27,394 nucleotides of DNA from a virus. Made by a program: the position numbers and the translations under genes. The notes beneath the pieces were generated by a model. The model was not told the DNA's origin and did no database searches. It was given only the letters and a program-made list of their open reading frames with translations. Within the stretch, counting starts at the first letter, position 1; every line of letters starts with the position of its first letter. The stretch is taken from positions 1 to 27,394 of the IMG/VR virus record IMGVR_UViG_3300032249_000078, one strand, 5' to 3'. Below, piece after piece: positions 5,348 through 13,091 of this stretch.

Positions 5348-6192
5348 AACGTCCATCGTTTCAGTTTTACCCGTCTGATTGGCTGCGGGACACAGCTCTA
5401 AGATCATGTTCTATAGGCGCTAGAGGCTTATGGATTGACATGATTTGTTACATGCACGAAGGTAATCCTTATGGGCATTTAAAGGTTGGCAACAAGGTTA
5501 TCCTTGCACCTAACCTTGCGTCTATGGTTGGGTCAACCTTAGATGTTGTTGAAGATTGGCTTGATGAGCTTTTTCAAGCTGGCGTTTTTCAGTACGCAGA
5601 AGACAACGCCATTTTTTCTAAACGGATGATTAGGGACGAAAACCTACGCCAATTAAGGGCTGCAGGAGGAATTAAGGGCGGGAATCCTAATCTAAAGGAT
5701 AACCATAAGGTTAACCTTAAACCCAACCTTAAAGATGAAACCAGGGTTAAACAAAAACCAACCCCTACATCTTCATCTGCATCTTCATCTTCAATAAATA
5801 CCCCCCTACCCCCAAAGGGGGAGTTGTTTGATATTTTTTGGAAAGCCTACCCAAAGAAGGTCGGCAAGGATGCCGCCTACAAAGCATTTGCCAAACGCAA
5901 GCCTGATGAGCAATTGGTTAAGACCATGATTGCATCCGTCCGTAGGCAAGCCGACACCGAGCAATGGAAAAAAGACGGTGGGCAATTTATTCCCCATGCC
6001 AGCACTTGGCTCAACGAAGGGCGATGGCAAGACGAAACCGAAATCGGTGCAGAACAGGATTGGCGCATTACCCGTAAAGGCGTGGAAGACATGGCTGAAA
6101 AGCTAGGTCTAGGCAGGTGGAATCAGATGTGCCAGTTTGACCAATACAGAAATTCCGTAGTTACAGAAGCAACACAAAGGGGATTGACATGA
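5344..6192 (+). CDS. Phage replication initiator-like protein (282 aa)
   Basis: The N-terminal domain (1-110) starts RPSFQFYPSDWLRDTALRSC and contains the GLWIDMICYMHE and LDELFQAGVFQ winged-helix pattern seen in YdaU/DUF1376-like replication proteins. A low-complexity linker follows (about 113-160), with a period-4 Lys/Asn motif, then a Ser run. The C-terminal domain (161-240) has FWKAYPKKVGKDAAYKAF and GGQFIPHASTWLNEGRW, the typical ending of phage O-like initiators that load host helicase. It leads the replication part of the rightward operon. The linker-coding DNA holds 12-bp repeats that may be the origin. Confidence 0.8.
   Translation: MKRPSFQFYPSDWLRDTALRSCSIGARGLWIDMICYMHEGNPYGHLKVGNKVILAPNLASMVGSTLDVVEDWLDELFQAGVFQYAEDNAIFSKRMIRDENLRQLRAAGGIKGGNPNLKDNHKVNLKPNLKDETRVKQKPTPTSSSASSSSINTPLPPKGELFDIFWKAYPKKVGKDAAYKAFAKRKPDEQLVKTMIASVRRQADTEQWKKDGGQFIPHASTWLNEGRWQDETEIGAEQDWRITRKGVEDMAEKLGLGRWNQMCQFDQYRNSVVTEATQRGLT
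5695..5754 (+). repeat. Iteron-like 12-bp repeats, candidate replication origin
   Basis: In strict 12-base register from 5695 the units include AAGGATAACCAT (5695), AAGGTTAACCTT (5707) and a third ending AACCTT (5719). More degenerate units follow to 5754. TAAGGTTAACCTTA (5706-5719) is a perfect 14-bp palindrome, and AACCTTAAA occurs at 5713 and again at 5725. They encode a period-4 Lys-rich linker. Lambdoid phages keep their origin as iterons inside the initiator gene, so an origin here is plausible. Confidence 0.45.
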
Positions 6193-6551
6193 AAGTTTTA
6201 ACGCCTGAAGAAATTTCAGAATTGCAATGCACAGCTTTTGAATGCCCTAATCGGTGGTCTGTGGATACGGGCAGAAAATTGTGCAGCGCACACGCATGGT
6301 CAGAACCGCACGAATGGGCGAAAATTACCCAAGGCATGTACTCTGCCTCCATCGTCAAAATAAAACGCCACCAAGACCCGATTAGACCCCTTACTGAGCA
6401 AGAAAAAAGGCAGGCAATCCAGCGCATCCACAATCTACCGCTAGTTGACTCCAAAAAATGGGCTTACAAACTTAAAGATCGTGAGGAAAGTGGTGAGCAT
6501 TTAAGTCAACTACAGAAAAAGTCATGGCGTGTAGCCTTGAGGATTGTATGA
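6189..6551 (+). CDS. Putative small zinc-binding early protein (120 aa)
   Basis: The start is in an ATGA overlap with the initiator gene. The N-terminal third carries C14, C19, C32 and H35 in the order C-x4-C-x12-C-x2-H (LQCTAFECPNRWS, GRKLCSAHAW), a likely CCCH zinc site. The middle and C-terminal parts are charged and helical (LTEQEKRQAIQRIHNL, KDREESGEHLSQLQKKSW). Position directly after the initiator suggests a helicase-loader accessory or other replication role, but no family can be named. Confidence 0.7.
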   Translation: MKVLTPEEISELQCTAFECPNRWSVDTGRKLCSAHAWSEPHEWAKITQGMYSASIVKIKRHQDPIRPLTEQEKRQAIQRIHNLPLVDSKKWAYKLKDREESGEHLSQLQKKSWRVALRIV

Positions 6552-6832
6552 ACTTCTACCAAGCTCATGCCATCCTAGACAAAGTGAAAGATGGTACAAA
6601 TTACCCCCCACAAATCGTATTACAGGCATTGGAGATGACAGGTGACACAGGAACAGATAGAGCACATGAGGGATTGCGAGGCACGGGAATGGATGAGCAG
6701 ATACAGAAAAAGAATGATGGAAATGGGCGATGCCCGAAGCTGGTGGCAAAAAATGTCATCCGACATAGCCAAATTTCGTGGGGAATCGGCATTGGCCGAC
6801 CTGCGGAGCAGAATGAATCGGTTGAGGCATGA
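6548..6832 (+). CDS. Small hypothetical protein, 3' half overlapping another gene (94 aa)
   Basis: ATGA overlap with the previous stop, and GAGGA shortly upstream. The first ~33 residues (MNFYQAHAILDKVKDGTNYP, then QIVLQALEMTGDT) look like a real small helical phage protein. From about residue 34 the composition becomes irregular because the same DNA encodes the 68-aa protein at 6642 in another frame. The frame nevertheless ends in an ATGA overlap with the VRR-NUC gene start. Either the full 94 residues are made, or the original stop near 6645 has been lost. Function unknown. Confidence 0.5.
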   Translation: MNFYQAHAILDKVKDGTNYPPQIVLQALEMTGDTGTDRAHEGLRGTGMDEQIQKKNDGNGRCPKLVAKNVIRHSQISWGIGIGRPAEQNESVEA

Positions 6833-6848
6833 GGGCGGCACGGACTGA
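6642..6848 (+). CDS. Small Arg/Met-rich helical protein, GTG start (68 aa)
   Basis: GGAG (6631-6634) precedes a GTG start at 6642. The protein is helical and basic: TQEQIEHMRDCEAREWMSRY, then KRMMEMGDARSWWQKMSSDI and RLRHEGGTD. Short phage proteins with a CEAREW-like motif followed by an Arg-rich helix are common in replication/Nin-type regions, but their function is unknown. It is almost wholly nested within the neighbouring 94-codon frame and overlaps the VRR-NUC gene by 20 bases. The sequence looks more protein-like than the competing frame in this stretch. Confidence 0.6.
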   Translation: MTQEQIEHMRDCEAREWMSRYRKRMMEMGDARSWWQKMSSDIAKFRGESALADLRSRMNRLRHEGGTD

Positions 6849-7113
6849 TGCCAACCATGTCCAGGTTATATCGGCTCTACGTGCCGCTGGCGCTACGGTT
6901 CAGTCTTTGGCGGCCGTTGGCAAAGGCGTACCTGACCTTTTGGTTTCGTTCAAGGGTGTAAACCTTTTGATGGAAGTCAAGGATGGCAATAAATCACCAT
7001 CACGCCAAAAACTTACAGAAGACCAAATTAAGTTTCATGGGACATGGCAAGGCCCAATTTCTGTTGTTGACGGGCCTGAAGCGGCCTTAAGAGCATTGGG
7101 GGTAATTAAATGA
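6829..7113 (+). CDS. VRR-NUC domain nuclease (94 aa)
   Basis: VRR-NUC proteins are small PD-(D/E)xK nucleases. The stand-alone phage forms can cut branched DNA, such as Holliday junctions. The active site is visible as G33-V-P-D36 (KGVPDLLVSFKG) and E49-V-K51 (LLMEVKDG), followed by the conserved SRQKLTEDQIKFH helix with its Gln. The whole protein is the minimal domain. It starts within an ATGA overlap and its stop overlaps the next start by four bases. In this operon it probably resolves recombination or replication intermediates before packaging. Confidence 0.88.
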   Translation: MRAARTDANHVQVISALRAAGATVQSLAAVGKGVPDLLVSFKGVNLLMEVKDGNKSPSRQKLTEDQIKFHGTWQGPISVVDGPEAALRALGVIK

Positions 7114-7943
7114 ATCCATTTAAAATCATTGAGCCAACTTGCATTGGCTTTTCAGGCGGCAGAACATCTGCATATATGCTTTGGAGAATTATTCAATCAA
7201 ACGATGGTTTGCCGAATGATTGCATTGTCACTTTCCAAAACACAGGCAAAGAGGAGGAGGCAACTTTGCGGTTTATTAGGGACTGTGAAGTTAATTGGGG
7301 GGTCAAAATACATTGGATTGAGCGCGTCTTTGACGATGTGGGTTTTAAAGTAGTTAACTTTGAAACCGCTAGTAGGAATGGTGAACCATTTGAGGCATTA
7401 ATTCAAAAATACAAAACACTTCCAAACCCAGTTTCTCGGAATTGCACAGGCCAATTAAAGATACGTGCCTAAGCGTTGTTTGTTAAATCTCTTGGAATTT
7501 TTCCTGATCATGGCTATTCAGCAATTGAAAAACTTGGCTGGGTCGGCATTCGGAAAGATGAAGAACGCCGTGCTGCAAAGATAGCTGACAAATCAAGAAT
7601 ACCTCTTTGGACGGCAGGGATTACAAAAGAAATGATCGGTGACTTTTGGAAAAATCAGCCATTTGACCTTGATTTACCTAACATGAATGGCGTTACTATG
7701 CACGGCAATTGCGACTTGTGTTTCTTAAAGCCGTTGCCTCAAATCCTATCCTTGATTGCTGAAAAACCAGAACGAGCCATTTGGTGGGCAAACCTTGAAT
7801 CACTTAAATTATCAAAAGACCCATCAGGCTCTATTTTTAGGATTGATCGACCAAACTACCAATCTATGTTGAGTTACAGCAAAGAGCAGCGAGATATGTT
7901 TGACTCAAATGAAGAATCAATTGCTTGTTTTTGTGGGGATTAA
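7110..7943 (+). pseudogene. PAPS-reductase-like PP-loop protein, interrupted by in-frame TAA
   Basis: Codons 1-120 and 122-277 are in the same frame and form one domain of the phosphoadenosine phosphosulfate reductase/adenine nucleotide alpha hydrolase superfamily. They are split by a single TAA at 7470-7472. The PP-loop is GFSGGRTSAYM (13-23). RNCTGQLKIR (110-119), GWVGIRKDEERR (143-154), GNCDLCFLK (199-207) and the terminal CFCGD complete the family pattern. C112, C201, C204 and C273/C275 could bind an iron-sulfur cluster, as in DndC. No ribosome site precedes the second half. It is probably a nonsense mutant, a sequencing error or a readthrough gene. Confidence 0.8.
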
Positions 7944-8270
7944 ATGATTGAGCAAAAGACGCAAGACATTCGAGACAAAGCCCCCGTCTACGGCGCAGCC
8001 AAAGCGCAAAGGGTGTACCTTGAGGAATTTAGGAAATCCAAAAAAGCCCTGTTGATGAAGGAAGCCCTAACAATGGGCTATGAAGCCGCTAACGCACAGG
8101 AGCGTGAAGCGTATGCCGACCCTAGTTATCAACAGCTACTTAAAGGATTGGCTGTGGCAATAGAACAGGAAGAAACTCTGCGATGGGAAATTGAGGCGGC
8201 AAGGTTAGACGTTGAGATTTGGCGCACAAAAGAGGCCACCAACAGAATGCAGGATAAATCCCACCAATGA
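7944..8270 (+). CDS. Helical hypothetical protein (108 aa)
   Basis: ATG 7944 follows the previous stop directly (TAAATG). The product is a charged helical protein with likely coiled coil: QDIRDKAPVYGAAKAQRVYL, EEFRKSKKALLMKEALTMGY and then EETLRWEIEAARLDVEIWRT. The order of a Tyr/Arg N-terminal helix and a C-terminal IEAARLDVEIWR helix is common to small proteins in Nin-like regions of betaproteobacterial phages, as far as I recall. No function is established. The stop overlaps the methyltransferase start (ATGA), so they may be made in fixed ratio. Confidence 0.7.
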   Translation: MIEQKTQDIRDKAPVYGAAKAQRVYLEEFRKSKKALLMKEALTMGYEAANAQEREAYADPSYQQLLKGLAVAIEQEETLRWEIEAARLDVEIWRTKEATNRMQDKSHQ

Positions 8271-8971
8271 AGGTTGAAATTGAAAACGCAACCTTGTATC
8301 TTGGGGATTGCATGGACATATTGCCAACCTTGCCAAAAGTAGATGCGGTGATTACTGACCCGCCTTATGGGATTGGCGAGGCTGCGGGAGCTAATAAGTC
8401 AAGGTCAAAACTGGCGCTGGCTTGTGACTATGGAACTTCCACTTGGGACGATGAGCCAGTTAGCGATGAATTGATTGGCATGGTGATTGGCGCGGGGAAG
8501 CATGCCGTTATTTTTGGCGGCAACTATTACGCGCTTCCACCAACAAAGTGCTGGCTTGTTTGGGACAAGCAAAACGGTGCGAATGATTTTGCAGATTGTG
8601 AGCTTGCTTGGACAAATTTAGACAAGGCTGTTCGACGCATTGTGTGGGCTTGGAATGGTTTTATTCGCAAAGGCGAAATGTCTCGCGCTGTAGGCGGGTG
8701 GAATCTAAGAAGTCATCCAACTGAAAAACCAGTTGGGGTTATGGGTTGGTGCATTCAGCAAGTAGCTGGCATTCCTGAAACCATCCTTGATCCTTTCATG
8801 GGCAGTGGCACCACAGGCGTCGCCGCCATTCAGCTTGGCCGCAAGTTCATCGGCATCGAGCGCGAGCCTAAATATTTTGACATTGCTTGCAAGCGCATAG
8901 AACAAGCCGTGGCACAAGGCCAACTGTTTGAACCCGAGCCACAAAAACAAGAACAGGTAAGTTTTCTATGA
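8267..8971 (+). CDS. DNA methyltransferase, N6-adenine/N4-cytosine type (beta class)
   Basis: 234 residues. It transfers a methyl group from SAM to an exocyclic amino group in DNA. The catalytic motif IV TDPPYG (30-35) comes before the SAM-binding motif I LDPFMGSGTTGVAA (174-187), the order of beta-class N6_N4_Mtase proteins. The conserved HPTEKP (150-155) and FIGIERE near the C-terminus are present. The target-recognition region between them is short. No restriction endonuclease gene is adjacent, so it is an orphan enzyme, most likely protecting phage DNA from host restriction. Target sequence is unknown. It overlaps the HNH gene by four bases. Confidence 0.92.
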   Translation: MKVEIENATLYLGDCMDILPTLPKVDAVITDPPYGIGEAAGANKSRSKLALACDYGTSTWDDEPVSDELIGMVIGAGKHAVIFGGNYYALPPTKCWLVWDKQNGANDFADCELAWTNLDKAVRRIVWAWNGFIRKGEMSRAVGGWNLRSHPTEKPVGVMGWCIQQVAGIPETILDPFMGSGTTGVAAIQLGRKFIGIEREPKYFDIACKRIEQAVAQGQLFEPEPQKQEQVSFL

Positions 8972-9282
8972 TTCCCAAACACCAATACGTCCGAAGCAGA
9001 AAGCTGCTTAAGCTGGTGACTGAGCTACCTTGCCAGCATTGCGGTACAGAACACATGGTGCAGGCAGCACACAGCAATTGGGGCGGCGGCAAGGGGCGAG
9101 GCGTGAAAGCAGACGACAACTTAGTAGCGGCGCTATGCCTAAACTGTCACTATGAGATTGACCAAGGCAAAGATTTAAACAAGCTAGAACGTCAGATCAT
9201 GTGGAACAACGCCCATAGAGCCACAGTTTTTTTATTGTGCAAGCGTGGGTTATGGCCTGCAGATGTGCCATTACCTCAGTAA
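8968..9282 (+). CDS. HNH/YbcO-like putative nuclease (104 aa)
   Basis: The protein carries LPCQHCG (C22, C25), AAHSNWGGGKGRGVKADD with H35, and LCLNCHYEID with C57, C60 and H61. This order (CxxC, AH...GxGxK, CxxCHxxxD) is that of the YbcO/DUF1364 family in lambdoid Nin regions, which has an HNH-type fold with a structural zinc and is a presumed ssDNA/dsDNA nuclease. The C-terminal part is helical. It is the last gene of the rightward early operon, directly before a terminator. Role in recombination or packaging is inferred. Confidence 0.8.
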   Translation: MIPKHQYVRSRKLLKLVTELPCQHCGTEHMVQAAHSNWGGGKGRGVKADDNLVAALCLNCHYEIDQGKDLNKLERQIMWNNAHRATVFLLCKRGLWPADVPLPQ

Positions 9283-9317
9283 AATGAATATGCTGACAAA
9301 TGCAGTTGCCAGCTTTT

Positions 9318-9341
9318 GGGGGCTGATGCTCCCATTTTTTT
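9318..9341 (+). terminator. Rho-independent terminator before the packaging genes
   Basis: GGGGGC-TGAT-GCTCCC (9318-9333) forms a six-bp stem with one G-T pair, followed by A and seven T residues. The 3' arm GCTCCC can instead pair with the G-run and AGC at 9342-9351, which includes the ribosome site of the terminase gene. It therefore marks the end of the early operon and may act as a switch into the late operon. Confidence 0.65.
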
Positions 9342-9351
9342 GGGGGGAAGC

Positions 9352-9771
9352 ATGAAAACTAAGATAGGAAGTCCAGATAGAGCCAAGATAGCCGCAGAGG
9401 TCTTTAAAGGCATGAGAAACGGATTGAGCGCATTAAAATCATGCAAGGCGGCAGGTGTTCATCAAAGCACTTTTAACGATTGGTTGAATGATGATAAAAC
9501 TCTAGCCGTAGAATATGCGCGTGCGCGAGAAGATTTAATCGAATACATAGCCCAAGAGATCATGGATATTAGCGACCAAGACGTTGATATTGTGGGCGAC
9601 AAAAAAGATTGGGCGGCTGTGCAAAAGCATAAACTTCAAGTTGATTCTCGCAAATGGCTTTTATCAAAACTTGCCCCTAAGAAATATGGAGACAAGTTGG
9701 AATTAAGCGGCGACCCCGAAAATCCATTGACAATCCAAAAGATTGAACGGGTTATTGTTAAGAATGCTTAA
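9352..9771 (+). CDS. Terminase small subunit, Sf6 gp1-like
   Basis: 139 residues from ATG 9352, preceded by GGGGGG. A longer frame starting at TTG 9316 would begin inside the terminator and is rejected. The small subunit recognises the packaging site and stimulates the large subunit. Residues about 10-45 hold an HTH (GLSALKSCKAAGVHQSTFND). The middle is helical (YIAQEIMDISDQD). DSRKWLLSKLAPKKYGDK (about 99-116) is the conserved signature of Sf6-type small terminases. The first gene of the late operon, overlapping the large subunit by eight bases. Confidence 0.9.
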   Translation: MKTKIGSPDRAKIAAEVFKGMRNGLSALKSCKAAGVHQSTFNDWLNDDKTLAVEYARAREDLIEYIAQEIMDISDQDVDIVGDKKDWAAVQKHKLQVDSRKWLLSKLAPKKYGDKLELSGDPENPLTIQKIERVIVKNA

Positions 9772-10990
9772 CACACTCCAGCTTCAAACACCTGAGTGGG
9801 CTTTACCTTTGTTGCAGTCCTCACGTTACAAAGGTGCTTGGGGTGGGCGAGGTTCAGGAAAGTCGCATCTTTTTGCTGAGATGATGATTGAAGAACACAT
9901 CATCGACCAGCGCCGCAGAAGCGTTTGTGTCCGTGAAATCCAAAAATCTCTGAATCAATCGGTCAAGCGGCTGCTTGAGACCAAGATCGAGGGCATGAAC
10001 GCTGGCGCATACTTTGAAGTGCAGGATTCTGTAATCAAGTCCAAAAAAGGCGACGGGGCGATTATCTTTCAGGGTATGCAAAACCATACAGCAGACAGCA
10101 TTAAGTCGCTGGAAGGTTATGACTGCGCATGGGTTGAGGAAGCCCAAAGCCTGAGTCAAACCAGCCTTGACCTGCTAAGACCAACAATTCGTAAGCCAAA
10201 TAGTGAATTATGGTTTACATGGAATCCAAGGCAGCAATCCGATCCTGTAGATTTTCTATTGCGTGGGCCAGAGCCTCCAGCCAGCGCAACCGTCATTAAA
10301 GTCAACTTTGGTGAAAACCCTTGGTTTCCCGAAGTCTTACGGGAGGAAATGGAATACGACAAACGGCGAGACCCTGACAAATATCAGCACGTTTGGATGG
10401 GGCAATACCTGCAAAACAGCAGCAGCAGAGTATTCAGGAACTGGAAGATTGACGAGTTTGAAGCACCTAGCGATGCTGTTCACCGACTAGGTGCAGACTG
10501 GGGCTTTGCAGTTGACCCGACAGTTTTGGTGCGCTGCCATATTATCGGGCGCACTCTTTACATTGACTATGAAGCCTACATGGTCGGCTGCGAGATTGTG
10601 AACACGCCTGAGTTATTCATGCAAGTGCCAGACGCTGAGAAGTGGCCTATCGTGGCAGACTCAGCCCGACCCGAGACCATCAGCCACATGAAGCGAAACG
10701 GTTTTCCCAAAATCATGACAGCGGTTAAAGGCCCAAAATCAGTTGAGGAAGGCATTGAGTTTTTGAAGAACTACGACATCGTGGTTCACCCTCGCTGCAC
10801 ACACACTATTGACGAGTTGAGCCTGTACAGCTACAAATCAGACCCACTTACTGGTCGAATTCTGCCAGTGCTTGAGGATAAGAAGAACCATGTAATTGAT
10901 GCTTTGAGATATGCCTGCGAAGGCGTAAGGCGTGCAGCAGTCACCAAACAAGCTATATTTACGCCATTGCCCAACGTCAAACGCTGGTAG
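9764..10990 (+). CDS. Terminase large subunit, PBSX-type ATPase/nuclease
   Basis: 408 residues from ATG 9764; the upstream TTG at 9743 is unlikely. The motor packages DNA into the prohead and its nuclease cuts concatemers. The Walker A motif is GGRGSGKS (27-34) and the Walker B/catalytic region is DCAWVEEAQS with E125. The coupling motif region is WFTWNPRQQSD (150-160). The C-terminal nuclease has acidic residues D245 (GADWGF), D299 (VADSARPE) and D379 (HVIDALRYA). Domain order and motifs fit the Terminase_3/PBSX XtmB family. It is followed 16 bases later by the portal gene. Confidence 0.95.
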   Translation: MLNTLQLQTPEWALPLLQSSRYKGAWGGRGSGKSHLFAEMMIEEHIIDQRRRSVCVREIQKSLNQSVKRLLETKIEGMNAGAYFEVQDSVIKSKKGDGAIIFQGMQNHTADSIKSLEGYDCAWVEEAQSLSQTSLDLLRPTIRKPNSELWFTWNPRQQSDPVDFLLRGPEPPASATVIKVNFGENPWFPEVLREEMEYDKRRDPDKYQHVWMGQYLQNSSSRVFRNWKIDEFEAPSDAVHRLGADWGFAVDPTVLVRCHIIGRTLYIDYEAYMVGCEIVNTPELFMQVPDAEKWPIVADSARPETISHMKRNGFPKIMTAVKGPKSVEEGIEFLKNYDIVVHPRCTHTIDELSLYSYKSDPLTGRILPVLEDKKNHVIDALRYACEGVRRAAVTKQAIFTPLPNVKRW

Positions 10991-11006
10991 ATAATGAAGG
11001 ACAACT

Positions 11007-13067
11007 ATGGCACGCATACCTAACGACCAACGCCTTGCAAATCTGCACTCTGAAGCACTGCGGCAGTTTAACGACATCCAAACTGCGCTACGTGATGAGC
11101 GCTTGCAATGTTTGCAAGACCGTAGGTTTTACTCACTTTGCGGCAGTCAATGGGAAGGCCCACTGTGGGATCAGTATGAAAACAAGCCCAAATTTGAGGT
11201 TAACAAAATCATGTTGGCGGTCATTCGCATCGTCAACGAATACCGTAACAACCGAATTACAGTCGATTATGTAAGCAAAGATGGCGCAGACAATGACAAG
11301 TTGGCTGAAGTTTGCGATGGTCTTTACCGTGCTGATGAGCAAGCATCGGTGGCTGATGAAGCCTACGACAATGCATTTGAGGAAGCTGTAGGTGGTGGCA
11401 TTGGTGCGTGGCGGCTGCGTACTGTTTACGAAGACGAAGAAGACCCTGAGAATGAGCGCCAGCGCATCAGATTCGAGCCAATCTTTGATGCTGACTCAAG
11501 TGTATTCTTTGACCTGAACGCCAAGCGCCAGGACAAGTCTGACGCTAAATATGCCTTTGTAGTCACAAGCATGACCCGTGAAAGCTACAAGGAAATCTAC
11601 AACGATGACCCGACTGATTGGCCCAAGATCATTCACCAATACGAATTTGATTGGGCAACGCCTGATGTGGTGTTTGTGGCTGAGTACTACAAAGTTGAGG
11701 AAAAAACCGAAGTCATCCGCATATTTGAGGCCATTGACGGTTCAGAGGAACGCTACACCCAGCAGGACTTTGCAAACGATGAAAGCCTAGAAGAAACCCT
11801 CATGGCTGTCGGCACAAGGGAAGTGCGTCAAAAGCGCATCAAGCGTATGCGTGTACGCAAATACATCATGAGTGGCGGCAAGGTTTTGGAAGATGCAGGC
11901 TACATTGCAGGCAAAAACATCCCGATTGTGGTGGTATACGGCAAGCGTTGGTTTGTGGACAACATCGAGCGTTGCATGGGTGCGGTGCGTTTGGCTAAAG
12001 ATGCACAACGCCTGAAGAATATGCAACTCTCCAAGTTGGGCGAGATAAGCGCACTGTCCAGCATCGAAAAACCCATTCTTACACCTGAGCAGGTGGCAGG
12101 TCATCAGTTAATGTGGGCAGAAGACAACCTAAGGGATTACCCTTATCTGCTCGTTAACCCGATTACTGGGCCTGACGGAAGCCAAAGCATTTCAGGCCCC
12201 GTGGCTTACACACGCTCGGCAGCCATACCACCCGCAATGGCGGCACTATTGCAGATTACTGAACAGGATATGCAGGACATTTTGGGCAACCCGCAAGGTG
12301 CTGACAAGATCGTTTCAGGTGTATCAGGGAAAGCTGTTGAGATGATTCAAACCCGTGTGGATATGCAGACCTATATTTACATGAGCAACTTTGCCAAGGG
12401 AATGAAGCGCTGTGGTGAGATATGGCTTGGCATGGCAAAAGAGATATATACCGAAGACAAGCGCAAAATGAAAACCATTGCGCCTACTGGTGAGGCAGGG
12501 GTGGTTGAGTTAATGCAGCCAACTATTGACACCGAAACTGGTGCAGTAGTGATGGCAAATGACCTATCAAATGCCACATTTGATGTGGTTGCAGAGGTTG
12601 GCCCATCGTCCAGTAGCAAACGGGCGGCAACTGTTAGGGCATTGACAGGGATGCTTCAGATCACAAGCGACCCTGAGACTGCGCAAGTTTTGACTGCAAT
12701 GGCGATGATGAATATGGAAGGCGAAGGCGTTGGGGATGCCAATGCCTACTTCCGCAAGAAACTCCTGCGGATGGGAGTGGTCAAGCCAACTGACCAAGAG
12801 GCCGAACAGTTGATGGCTGAAATGCAAGGCCAAACGCAAGACCCGAATGCCATATTCCTGCAAGCTGCTGCTGAAGAAGCAATTGCTAAAGCAGCCAAGG
12901 CTAGAGCCGATACGGTTGAGACTGTTGCCACAGCAGAATTGAAACGTGCTCAAACATTGCAAACTTTGGGCAAAGTTGATGAAACTGCACAAAACATTGC
13001 ACTTACAAATGCAGAGGCAATTCAGCAGTTAATACAAGGCCAAGAAATACAGCCAGTTGTCAGATGA
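11007..13067 (+). CDS. P22-type portal protein (686 aa)
   Basis: AAGGA precedes ATG 11007. The dodecameric portal forms the DNA channel at one capsid vertex. P22 gp1 is 725 residues, so length agrees. The N-terminus has FYSLCGSQWEGPLWDQYENK and NKIMLAVIRIVNEYRNNRI, typical of the P22 portal clip and wing region. VGGGIGAWRLRTVYEDEEDP and FEPIFDADSSVFFDLNAKR follow. The centre includes IPIVVVYGKRW and AAIPPAMAALLQI. The C-terminal ~75 residues are Ala-rich helix (EEAIAKAAKARADTVETVA), a shorter counterpart of the P22 barrel. Confidence 0.92.
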   Translation: MARIPNDQRLANLHSEALRQFNDIQTALRDERLQCLQDRRFYSLCGSQWEGPLWDQYENKPKFEVNKIMLAVIRIVNEYRNNRITVDYVSKDGADNDKLAEVCDGLYRADEQASVADEAYDNAFEEAVGGGIGAWRLRTVYEDEEDPENERQRIRFEPIFDADSSVFFDLNAKRQDKSDAKYAFVVTSMTRESYKEIYNDDPTDWPKIIHQYEFDWATPDVVFVAEYYKVEEKTEVIRIFEAIDGSEERYTQQDFANDESLEETLMAVGTREVRQKRIKRMRVRKYIMSGGKVLEDAGYIAGKNIPIVVVYGKRWFVDNIERCMGAVRLAKDAQRLKNMQLSKLGEISALSSIEKPILTPEQVAGHQLMWAEDNLRDYPYLLVNPITGPDGSQSISGPVAYTRSAAIPPAMAALLQITEQDMQDILGNPQGADKIVSGVSGKAVEMIQTRVDMQTYIYMSNFAKGMKRCGEIWLGMAKEIYTEDKRKMKTIAPTGEAGVVELMQPTIDTETGAVVMANDLSNATFDVVAEVGPSSSSKRAATVRALTGMLQITSDPETAQVLTAMAMMNMEGEGVGDANAYFRKKLLRMGVVKPTDQEAEQLMAEMQGQTQDPNAIFLQAAAEEAIAKAAKARADTVETVATAELKRAQTLQTLGKVDETAQNIALTNAEAIQQLIQGQEIQPVVR

Positions 13068-13091
13068 CAATAAAAGTATCAAAATGTAATT

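Noticed and set aside
7470-7472. Stop-codon reassignment (TAA read as sense)
   Set aside because: Many other genes end at TAA with the next gene starting immediately, so TAA acts as a stop here.
7476-7943. Second half of the PAPS-reductase-like gene as an independent gene
   Set aside because: It has only a TTG start and no ribosome site, and it continues the same domain in the same frame after one stop codon.
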